A DNA stretch of 12,280 bases from the NCBI GenBank assembly GCA_036477795.1, contig JAZGDL010000196.1:1-12280 (forward strand), written 5' to 3'. Shown here piece after piece: positions 6,676-12,280 of the stretch (positions are counted from its first letter, which is position 1; the number at the start of each line of letters is the position of its first letter). Under the pieces are notes generated by a model. The model worked only from the letters and a program-made list of their open reading frames with translations. It did no database searches and had not been told where the DNA came from. Source of the DNA: JAZGDL01 sp036477795 (GTDB taxonomy: Bacteria; Planctomycetota; Phycisphaerae; UBA1845). A program made the position numbers and the translations under genes.

Positions 6676-7515
6676 CTAATGATCGACCACCGATGGGAAA
6701 CCCACGGATTGCAATCCGTGGGCTGGGGGTGCGACGAACTCCGTCAGGCGGCCATCCGCTTCCATGCCGCAACTACGTAACAATTCGATCGCCGCGGCCC
6801 CGTCCGCCGGCACCCTGGCACAGGTTATCCGCATCATCAGACGCCGGGCCAGCTTCAGGATGTGATCCATCAACGCGGTCCCCACACCACGACGCCGGTA
6901 GGCTTCGGACACGAAGACGTCCGTCACCAGCCCGATATCTCCGACTTCGTAGAACGCGCCGAATCCAACCGGTTTGCCCTCCAGGGTAGCCACCAGACCT
7001 TGAATTTGCGGATCGTCCAGCCGCTCGGTTGCCGCCGCAACCAGCGCATCGCGCAGGAAAGGCTCCGACGCAGCGTAGGCTTCATGAAGAATCTCGCACA
7101 GCGCCTTGGGCATGGCCCGGGCCGGCAGCACTCGGATTCCCTCAGCCACCTCCAGATCCGCCCACGAGCGCAGGCCCATCACCACGAAGTCCTCGCACAC
7201 GAAACCGCGGCCGGTGAGAAAGGCTTCCAGTTTCCCGAGCGGTTGATCGACCGCCGGCGCCCATCGGCGACACTTCAGCCCCTGCTGGGCGAAATGCTCT
7301 TCAACGCTCTCGAACACGGACGGCAAACCCACGGATTCGAATCCGTGGGCTTCGGTTTCCTCGATGATGATCTCGCGGAACTGGTTGGCGGAATCGAGTT
7401 GTGGGAAGCGCGGGCAGGTGTAAGCGATGCCCCAGTCCAGACTGAACGACTCACCAAGCTGCAAGCCGTAGGCTTGAAGGGCGCGTAGGATCGCCGATTC
7501 AGTTGCCGTAGCCAT
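6676..7515 (-). CDS. GNAT-family N-acetyltransferase carrying two in-frame palindromic repeats
   Basis: The 279-aa product has a C-terminal GNAT fold at about 127-262. Motif A is LVTDVFVSEAYRRRGVGTAL (197-216), with the acetyl-CoA pyrophosphate loop RRRGVG. The preceding strand is GKPVGFGAFYEVGDI, and the distal part is AAIELLRSCGMEADG. The N-terminal half (1-120) is less clear and may be a degenerate GNAT or substrate-binding domain. The acceptor substrate is unknown. Two 13-residue segments, AHGFESVGLPSVF at 56-68 and AHGLQSVGFPSVV at 265-277, share 9 residues. Each is encoded by a 22-bp perfect palindrome plus flank. The second forms the extreme C-terminus, beyond the expected end of the fold. 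The stop is followed 4 nt later by the amidohydrolase start. The start ATG 7515 is the first in frame; the 194-nt upstream gap shows no strong promoter. Confidence 0.85.
   Translation of the reverse strand: MATATESAILRALQAYGLQLGESFSLDWGIAYTCPRFPQLDSANQFREIIIEETEAHGFESVGLPSVFESVEEHFAQQGLKCRRWAPAVDQPLGKLEAFLTGRGFVCEDFVVMGLRSWADLEVAEGIRVLPARAMPKALCEILHEAYAASEPFLRDALVAAATERLDDPQIQGLVATLEGKPVGFGAFYEVGDIGLVTDVFVSEAYRRRGVGTALMDHILKLARRLMMRITCARVPADGAAAIELLRSCGMEADGRLTEFVAPPAHGLQSVGFPSVVDH
6683..6724. repeat. Palindromic repeat copy 2, at the GNAT C-terminus
   Basis: 6701-6722 is a perfect 22-bp palindrome. Its half-site is CCCACGGATT with centre GC. The similarity with the copy at 7310-7351 extends to 42 bp (36 identical). 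The last codons of the GNAT gene lie in it, just before the amidohydrolase start. Confidence 0.9.
7310..7351. repeat. Palindromic repeat copy 1, in the GNAT N-terminal region
   Basis: 7328-7349 is a perfect 22-bp palindrome with half-site CCCACGGATT and centre CG. It is read in the same frame as the other copy, giving AHGFESVGLPSV. Outside the palindrome the two copies differ mostly at third codon positions. Confidence 0.9.
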
Positions 7516-7673
7516 CAGTCCGCCCCGGGCTGCTTCGTTGAAACATCTTCATTAAGCAAGCGTCCATTGGAGTCAATCCCGCAACGTCGGGTCCCAAGCC
7601 CGGACATCCGTCTGTGGGCCAGGATACCTGATCTTGGTGATAAAAGCGCGAACCCAGCGGGTCACTCGGGTAG

Positions 7674-7690
7674 GGCCCGCCGTGCGGACC
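7674..7690 (-). terminator. Stem-loop after the ABC-2 permease gene
   Basis: On the minus strand, GGTCCGC and GCGGGCC form a 7-bp stem (one G-T wobble) around a 3-nt loop, about 19 nt past the permease stop. No U-tract follows, so termination is uncertain. It may be a 3'-end stem or chance in GC-rich DNA. Confidence 0.3.
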
Positions 7691-7709
7691 ACGTCGAACT
7701 GAGGGTAGA

Positions 7710-8678
7710 CTATCCGATTTCGCGGCGCTGGAAGAGGGCGATTCCGATGAGCAGGATGGCGACCACGAATAACAGGGCGTAGGCGGTGGTGTAGAGGACG
7801 TAGTTGGCGGGGATGTCGATGCTGGCGGTGACGGCGTCGACGACCCAGAAGAAGTTGATGTTGGGGATGATGCGGTAGAGCACGGCGGCCAACAGGGAAT
7901 CCTCGCGCTGCCGGCCTAAGACCCAGTCGGATAGAAAACCGGCGATCAGCACCATCACGCACATCATCAAGGTCATGACCTGACCCATGCGCGTTGAGGC
8001 TGCCAGGGCAACGGCGGTGATTACCATGATGGCCAGCAGGATCAAGAATGCGGCGATTATGAGTTGGCCTCCGGCGAAGGCCTTGGTGAACTCAGCCGCA
8101 TTCCATTCCCGGTCGAACAGAGCGGTGAGTAGGGTGCCGACGGTCAAGAGCGGCAGCACCAGGGCGATGGCGGTGGAGGAGAACTCGCGGCCGTAGAAGT
8201 AGTTGGCGGCGGCGGCCAGGAAAATGCCCAGCATCAGGGATCCGCCGCCGAGGATGATGGCCGGCCAATCGAAAGGGTCGGTGGAGTACATCAGCACGCG
8301 GTGGTGCATGCAGAGGATGAAGATCAGGAAGGAGATGTAGAAGGCGACCGCTTGTGCGCTCATCAGGCCGAAGTATTTGCCGACCAGGAACACGGGCCGG
8401 CTGACCGGCTTGCTGATGATGGTCATTACTGTCTTGTTCTCGATTTCACGGGTGAGCACGCCGGTGGCGGAAAAGGCCGCCAGAAACAGACCGCTTAGCA
8501 GAATAGTGGACAGGCCCACGTCCATGAGCAGTTTGTTGTCGTCCTCCAGGGTGTAGCCGGCGAGGAAAATGTTCATGACCAGCAGCAGGATGGTGACCGC
8601 CAGGAGGACTCCGTAGATGGGTTGCCGGATGGTCTCGACGAAGGCGTTTCCGGCGATGCTGAGCAGCGGTGTGATCAT
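7710..8678 (-). CDS. ABC-2 type transporter permease
   Basis: ATG 8678 gives 322 aa (MITPLLSIAGNAFVETIRQP). A TTG at 8705 would add nine residues without a hydrophobic or conserved gain. The start FVETIRQPIYGVLL and the segment TREIENKTVMTIISKP-VSRPVFLVGKYFG (76-104) are the typical signature of ABC-2 family membrane subunits (NosY-like). In these a cytosolic amphipathic stretch follows the second helix. About eight hydrophobic segments are predicted: 20-40, 56-76, 104-124, 142-160, 166-186, 205-228, 232-250 and 292-314. The protein ends in ALFQRREIG. Its ATPase partner would normally be adjacent, but none is in the window: the upstream neighbour is divergent and the downstream genes are enzymes. 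The substrate is unknown. A good promoter lies at 8759-8786. Confidence 0.85.
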   Translation of the reverse strand: MITPLLSIAGNAFVETIRQPIYGVLLAVTILLLVMNIFLAGYTLEDDNKLLMDVGLSTILLSGLFLAAFSATGVLTREIENKTVMTIISKPVSRPVFLVGKYFGLMSAQAVAFYISFLIFILCMHHRVLMYSTDPFDWPAIILGGGSLMLGIFLAAAANYFYGREFSSTAIALVLPLLTVGTLLTALFDREWNAAEFTKAFAGGQLIIAAFLILLAIMVITAVALAASTRMGQVMTLMMCVMVLIAGFLSDWVLGRQREDSLLAAVLYRIIPNINFFWVVDAVTASIDIPANYVLYTTAYALLFVVAILLIGIALFQRREIG

Positions 8679-8758
8679 GGCTTCTGCATAACCCGTTGTC
8701 GGCAACCAAGTAAGAGCGATTCCGGCGAACCGTGTTCGCTTGGCAAGCGTAGGGATTT

Positions 8759-8786
8759 ATTGTAGGCTCCGCACCATGTCGGGCAA
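8759..8786 (-). promoter_or_regulatory. Predicted sigma-70 promoter of the ABC-2 permease gene
   Basis: On the minus strand a -35 TTGCCC (8781-8786) lies 16 nt before a -10 TACAAT (8759-8764), which is followed by AAAT. The -10 matches consensus at five of six positions and the -35 at four of six. Initiation near 8752 gives a leader of about 75 nt. Confidence 0.6.
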
Positions 8787-8844
8787 GGCTCGTACATGTA
8801 GTTAGAACGTTTGCGGCGGCGGTATGGTTCGGCGGATTGGTGGA

Positions 8845-8932
8845 AAGTGCTGGTGCGGATTGGCTGCTGGTGCGAGAATCCATAAGTGCTGGTGCGAGAA
8901 TCCTTTCTCGCACCCATCCGCAGCAATCCGCC
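8845..8932. repeat. Direct and inverted repeat cluster with a 10-bp hairpin
   Basis: GCTGGTGCGAGAATCC occurs at 8866-8881 and again at 8888-8903. AAGTGCTGGTGCG occurs at 8845-8857 and 8884-8896. GGTGCGAGAA (8891-8900) and TTCTCGCACC (8905-8914) form a perfect 10-bp hairpin with loop TCCT. Flanking GCGGATTGG-CTGC (8855-8867) and GCAGCAATCCGC (8920-8931) are also complementary, so the whole stretch can fold as a larger imperfect inverted repeat. No T-run follows. Confidence 0.8.
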
Positions 8933-8988
8933 GGCGCCGGGTGCCACGGGCGGCTGGTCCGCCTGTGCATTATTCAGCCAGGAGCACT

Positions 8989-9004
8989 GGCAGCTTTTGC
9001 TGCC
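8989..9004. repeat. Small hairpin GGCAGC-TTTT-GCTGCC
   Basis: A perfect 6-bp stem with a TTTT loop, preceded by GGAGCACT. The left arm would extend to GGAGCACTGGCAGC but the right arm breaks after GCTGCC, so it may be half of a formerly longer palindrome. Confidence 0.5.
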
Positions 9005-9046
9005 GTATGTGTTTAGCGGGTAACGGCGCCCCGGGTTGGAGGTGGA

Positions 9047-9274
9047 GGTCGGCTTCAGCCGACCGGGCTTTGCCGCCAACTTCAGTTGGTGGTTGCAGGC
9101 CCGGCCAGTCCCCGCACGCCGGGATTCTGTCTGCTGCTTCTGGAGCCGGCTTTAGCCGGGCTTTTCGAATCGGTGCCCGTGGAAAGCCGGCTGAAGCCGG
9201 CTCCAGGGAAGGTGACAGCAAATGCCCTCCACCGACTCAAGTCGGTGGCAAAATCTGACCGGCTAAAGCCGGCC
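9047..9274. repeat. Nested inverted-repeat block with six T-N-N-A tetraloop hairpins
   Basis: Six hairpins sit in 228 bp, all with T-N-N-A loops. A: GGTCGGC-TTCA-GCCGACC (9047-9064). B: CCGCCAAC-TTCA-GTTGGTGG (9073-9092, one wobble). C: CCGGC-TTTA-GCCGG (9146-9159). C': AGCCGGC-TGAA-GCCGGCT (9185-9202). B': CCACCGAC-TCAA-GTCGGTGG (9229-9248). A': CCGGC-TAAA-GCCGG (9259-9272). Loop polarity flips after C, giving the order A-B-C-C'-B'-A'. The A-B arm (9047-9092) and the complement of the B'-A' arm (9229-9274) agree at 35 of 46 positions. All but one difference is a transition. C and C' share TGGAGCCGGCTT and its exact complement as outer ends (9141-9152 and 9194-9205). Confidence 0.85.
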
Positions 9275-9356
9275 CGCGCAGCATCAAGGCAGGCAAAAAA
9301 CCGATCCGGCAATGATACCGCTAAACACGTACTTGCTGCCAGTGGCACCGGGCGAT

Positions 9357-9379
9357 GGAGACGGATGACTGATCGATGA
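9357..9379 (+). promoter_or_regulatory. Ribosome site and 4-codon mini-ORF (MTDR) overlapping the hflK-like start
   Basis: GGAG at 9357-9360 is 4 nt before ATG 9365, a proper spacing. ATG 9365 reads ATG-ACT-GAT-CGA-TGA and stops at 9377-9379. The stop overlaps the hflK-like ATG (9376) as ATGA. The hflK-like ATG itself is 15 nt from this GGAG and has no closer ribosome site. Translational coupling from the mini-ORF is possible but unproven. Confidence 0.35.
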
Positions 9380-11574
9380 ATGAAGGATCCCCCACGCGCG
9401 ACCGGCGAGCCCAGTTTGCGAGTCTGACGGGCTTGCTGATTCAGCTCGTACTGTTCGGCGTGGTGCTGGTGGTGGGACTGTGGCAGGAGACGCAATCCGA
9501 CGCGGTGGTGGCGGGTGCGCGGCACCTGCTGGGGGGCGTGCTGATCTGGGGCATCCTTCTGGTGGTCTTCATCCAGCGTCGCCGCAGCCGCCTGGAGGAC
9601 CTGGACACCGAGCAGTTAAAGCGTGCTCAGGCGGCGGGGTTGACCACCAACATTTTCGACGTGGGGGACGAATCGCTGCTGCTGGAACGCCGCCGGTTGG
9701 CGTGGACCTACAAGTTCCTCCTTCCCACCATCACAGTCCTGGTGGCCTTGTACCATATCGGCGGCACGTTCGTGGCCTGGTCCTGGCCGCTGTCCGAATC
9801 GCTTGCCGCGGATACCTGGACGCGGGCGGATAAACCGCTCATCGCCATGGTCTTCATGGCGGCCAGCGCGTTCTGCTGTTTCGTATATGGGCGGTACGTG
9901 ATCGGCATGTCACGGCAACCGGGCTGGCGATTGCTTCGCGCCGGGGGCAGCTATCTGATCGGCAACGCCTTGACTTCAACGGTTCTGGTGATCGCGTTGG
10001 CGGTGGCCGGCAGCAGGACGTTGGAGCAGTTCGCCGAGCCTCTGGCGGCCTACATCATCCGTGTGATGCTGCTGTTGCTGGGCATCGAGTTTGTGATCAA
10101 CCTCATCCTGGAGTTTTATCGTCCGCAGCGATCCGACGAGGAGATACGCCCGGCCTTTGACAGTCGGATGTTGGCATTGTTCAGCGAGCCCGGTGGAATC
10201 GTGCGATCCATCGCCGAGACCATCAACTACCAGTTCGGCTTCGAAGTGAGCGGCACGTGGTTCTATAAGTTGCTGCAACGGTCGCTTTTCCCACTAACGG
10301 TGCTGACGCTGGCGGCGTTGATCCTGCTTTCCAGCATCGTGATCGTGGACGTCGACGAGAAGGCTTACATCGAGCGCCTGGGCAAGGTTCGCCAGGCCAG
10401 GGATGCGCCGCTGGGGCCGGGATTCAACCTCAAGTTGCCCTGGCCGATCGATCGCGTGGTGCGGGAGCGCGTGCATCGGATGCGTTCGCTGACCGTGGGA
10501 ACCAAACATGGGGAATCGTGGAAAAAGCGTGAGGGCGTCGATCATGCCGACGAATACGAGGATGCTGAGCACGAGTTGCATCATGCGGTTCTGTGGACCG
10601 AGGAGCATAAAGGCATCATTTCGGAAATGCTGATGGTGGTGGCCAACCCGGAGAGTGATGCACTGGCAGGTGAGCAGGGGCATTGGAACCCTGGTTTGGA
10701 TGGTGGCGCCACGGCGACGGCGCCGTCCGGCGGTGCGGGTGTCAGCCTGCTGATGATCTCGGCCGGTATTCAGTATCACATCACGGATCTGCACGACTAC
10801 GTGTACCGGTATCAGGACCCGGTGAGCGTGTTGGAGTCGATCGCCCGTCAAGAGCTTTCGGATTACGCCGCCGGTCACGACGCCGCCACGTTGATGGGCA
10901 AGGGCCGCGAGGAGTACGGCAGGGAGATGATGCGGCGCCTGCAGGAGCGATGCGACGAAATGCAGGTGGGCATCCACGTCACCTCGGTCGGTCTGCACGC
11001 CCATCCGCCGTCGAAGGAAAACGTGGCGGCCAAGTTTCAGGAGGTTATCTCCGCGGAGATCCGTAAGGCGGCGGCCATTGAGCACGCCCAGGGGGCCCAC
11101 GATCGCATCCTGACGTTGGCTGCGGGCAGTGTCCAGCGTGCCGGGGAGTTGGACGCAGCCATTCAGAAGATGAATCGTGCCACGGCCGATGCGGAACGGC
11201 TGGGCACGGATGAAGCGGCAAAGACGGCCGCACAGGCTGAGCAACTTGTTGAAGACCTGCTCTTGGGCAACAGGGCGGCGGGCATGGCGCCGGCCAGCGG
11301 CAAGGCAGCCACCACCATTTCCACGGCGGAGGCTAAACGGGCTCAGGCCGTCAGCGAGGCCGAATCCAAACTGAGAACGTTCCAGACCGATCTGGTTGCT
11401 TACCAGGCGGCGCCGAAGCTGTTCAAGATGCGGCGTTATCTGGGCATGCTGGTGGAGACCCTGCCGGGTTTGAGAAAGTTCGTGTACACCGGCGATCCCA
11501 GCAAACTGATCATCGCGTACGAAACCACGCGGCGGACCTACCTGGACCTGACCACCGAGGAAGAGGAACACTAG
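9376..11574 (+). CDS. hflK: HflK-like SPFH-domain protein with seven-TM N-terminal domain
   Basis: The product is 732 aa, much longer than E. coli HflK (about 420). Residues 1-325 contain seven predicted TM helices: about 17-36, 51-67, 112-135, 154-176, 192-212, 222-246 and 304-325. The SPFH/band-7 domain begins right after the last helix (VDVDEKAYIERLGKVRQ, 324-340). It continues with LGPGFNLKLPWPIDRVVRER (346-365) and AGIQYHITDLHDYVYRYQDP (463-482), then RMRRLQ-type and VGIHVTSVGL strands to about 545. A charged and then Gly/Ala-rich insert (about 378-455) interrupts it. An Ala/Glu-rich coiled coil (about 555-675) follows, then YLGMLVETLPGLRKFV. HflK partners HflC in an inner-membrane complex that modulates FtsH proteolysis; an hflC gene follows 39 nt downstream. 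The assignment as HflK rests on domain and gene order; the seven-TM part is of unknown role. Confidence 0.85.
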   Translation: MNEGSPTRDRRAQFASLTGLLIQLVLFGVVLVVGLWQETQSDAVVAGARHLLGGVLIWGILLVVFIQRRRSRLEDLDTEQLKRAQAAGLTTNIFDVGDESLLLERRRLAWTYKFLLPTITVLVALYHIGGTFVAWSWPLSESLAADTWTRADKPLIAMVFMAASAFCCFVYGRYVIGMSRQPGWRLLRAGGSYLIGNALTSTVLVIALAVAGSRTLEQFAEPLAAYIIRVMLLLLGIEFVINLILEFYRPQRSDEEIRPAFDSRMLALFSEPGGIVRSIAETINYQFGFEVSGTWFYKLLQRSLFPLTVLTLAALILLSSIVIVDVDEKAYIERLGKVRQARDAPLGPGFNLKLPWPIDRVVRERVHRMRSLTVGTKHGESWKKREGVDHADEYEDAEHELHHAVLWTEEHKGIISEMLMVVANPESDALAGEQGHWNPGLDGGATATAPSGGAGVSLLMISAGIQYHITDLHDYVYRYQDPVSVLESIARQELSDYAAGHDAATLMGKGREEYGREMMRRLQERCDEMQVGIHVTSVGLHAHPPSKENVAAKFQEVISAEIRKAAAIEHAQGAHDRILTLAAGSVQRAGELDAAIQKMNRATADAERLGTDEAAKTAAQAEQLVEDLLLGNRAAGMAPASGKAATTISTAEAKRAQAVSEAESKLRTFQTDLVAYQAAPKLFKMRRYLGMLVETLPGLRKFVYTGDPSKLIIAYETTRRTYLDLTTEEEEH

Positions 11575-11613
11575 CCGGCGCGGTAGCCGGCGGCTGAGCG
11601 GAGACACCCATTC

Positions 11614-12280
11614 ATGCGAAACTTACCAACACTTCTGGCCGCCGTGCTGGTGGTGCTGATCCTGGGCTTCTACATGTGTACGTTCCAGGTGCGGTTCACC
11701 GAGGTTGCGATCATTAAGACCTTCGGACAACCGTCCGACGACACGCTTTCCGAGCCGGGGTTGAAGTTCAAGTGGCCCTGGCCGATACAGAGCGTGGTCA
11801 CCTACGACAAGCGCATCCGTATCCTGGAAGATCGCACGGAGGAGACCATCACCGCCGACAGCAAGAACGTCATCGTGACCACGTCAACGTTCTGGACCAT
11901 TGAAGACCCCTACCTTTTTCACGAGCGATTCGAGCGCGACGAGGACGGCGAAAGGCAACTGCGCAACGCCATCCGCTCGCAGAAAAAAGCTGTCATCGGC
12001 CAATACGACTTCGCCAACTTAGTCTCCACCAACCCCGCCGACCGGAAACTGCGCCAAATGGAGAAAGAGATGCTGGAGCCCTTGCGTGCGGGGTGGCGCA
12101 ACGAATACGGCGTGGACGTCAAGTATTTCGGGATCACCAAGCTGACCTTGCCCGAATCGGTGACCAAAGCCATCTTCGACAGCATGAAGAAGAATGAGGA
12201 GAACAAGGCCGCCAACTACAAGGCGGAAGGCGACGCCCAGGCCGCCCGGATCATCGCCGACGCCCGGGCCAGCGAGCAGC
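11614..12280 (+). CDS. hflC: HflC-like SPFH-domain protein (3' end cut by window edge)
   Basis: 222 codons remain open to the right edge. ATG 11614 is preceded by GGAG (11600-11603, 10 nt away). Residues 5-23 form one N-terminal TM helix (PTLLAAVLVVLILGFYMCT). The SPFH domain starts at FTEVAIIKTFGQPSDD and runs through EPGLKFKWPWPIQSVVTYDKR (48-67). It continues with RTEETITADSKNVIVTTSTF (74-93), AVIGQYDFANLVSTNP (126-141) and YGVDVKYFGITKLTLPESV (165-183). The C-terminal KAEGDAQAARIIADARA (203-219) is the start of the typical HflC coiled coil. This is the usual topology for HflC: one membrane anchor with the SPFH domain exported, in complex with HflK. It forms an operon with the upstream hflK-like gene. 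Confidence 0.9.
   Translation, partial: MRNLPTLLAAVLVVLILGFYMCTFQVRFTEVAIIKTFGQPSDDTLSEPGLKFKWPWPIQSVVTYDKRIRILEDRTEETITADSKNVIVTTSTFWTIEDPYLFHERFERDEDGERQLRNAIRSQKKAVIGQYDFANLVSTNPADRKLRQMEKEMLEPLRAGWRNEYGVDVKYFGITKLTLPESVTKAIFDSMKKNEENKAANYKAEGDAQAARIIADARASEQ

Larger units (their letters stand above)
8679..9375. other. Divergent intergenic region rich in hairpin repeats
   Basis: About 700 bp separates the permease and hflK-like starts, which are transcribed away from each other. No coding frame here is supported. The stretch holds the permease promoter, a 6-bp stem in the permease leader (GCGAAC at 8725-8730 with GTTCGC at 8734-8739), three different repeat blocks (8845-8932, 8989-9004, 9047-9274) and a mini-ORF abutting the hflK-like start. 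No strong promoter for the hflK-like gene was recognised. Confidence 0.7.

Noticed and set aside
7573..7962. Frameshifted extension of the permease (PQFDVVRTAGPTRV...)
   Set aside because: The permease already ends in a normal family tail (FQRREIG), and the other frame is Arg/His-rich upstream, as shadows are.
10294..11607. Long minus-strand frame (437 codons) opposite the hflK-like gene
   Set aside because: It is a GC-bias shadow. The plus strand encodes a recognisable SPFH protein across the same bases, and the minus product shows His/Arg/Gln-rich composition without domains.

Overview
The window reads as a GC-rich bacterial chromosome segment, most likely from the Planctomycetota and possibly a Phycisphaerae-type lineage. 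This is inferred from protein style: dockerin/EF-hand tails on a secreted protein and on a sigma-linked membrane protein, an ECF-type sigma factor, and an HflK homologue with a large multi-pass N-terminal domain. No rRNA, tRNA, CRISPR array, transposase or phage gene was found.

Layout, left to right. (1) 1-2378, minus strand: an ECF-type sigma factor, then a one-TM protein with a dockerin-like tail (candidate anti-sigma/sensor), then a secreted protein with a signal peptide and a C-terminal dockerin-like loop cut by the window edge. (2) 2509-2736: infA (translation initiation factor IF-1) with a TTG start and its own recognisable promoter. (3) 2974-4902: an NhaC-family cation/proton antiporter carrying an unusual signal peptide and linker. 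(4) 5000-5139: a hairpin / six-copy 15-mer array / hairpin repeat element. (5) 5412-8678, minus strand: an ABC-2 type permease, a GNAT acetyltransferase and an amidohydrolase of the aminodeoxyfutalosine-deaminase-like class. The last two are 4 nt apart. (6) 8679-9375: a divergent intergenic region packed with hairpin repeats. (7) 9376-12280, plus strand: an hflK-like gene whose product has seven predicted TM segments before its SPFH domain, followed by hflC (cut by the right edge).

How the genes work together. The sigma, TM-dockerin and secreted-dockerin genes look like one envelope or extracellular signalling cassette. HflK and HflC normally form a membrane SPFH complex that regulates FtsH. 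The other genes look like ordinary housekeeping.

The most unusual signal is the density of several apparently unrelated hairpin/palindrome repeats. One of them occurs twice, in frame, inside the GNAT coding sequence. Another is a 228-bp nested inverted-repeat block with six T-N-N-A tetraloop hairpins. No recognisable new enzymatic or defence system is visible. The novel candidates are these repeat elements and the domain architectures of the HflK-like and dockerin proteins.
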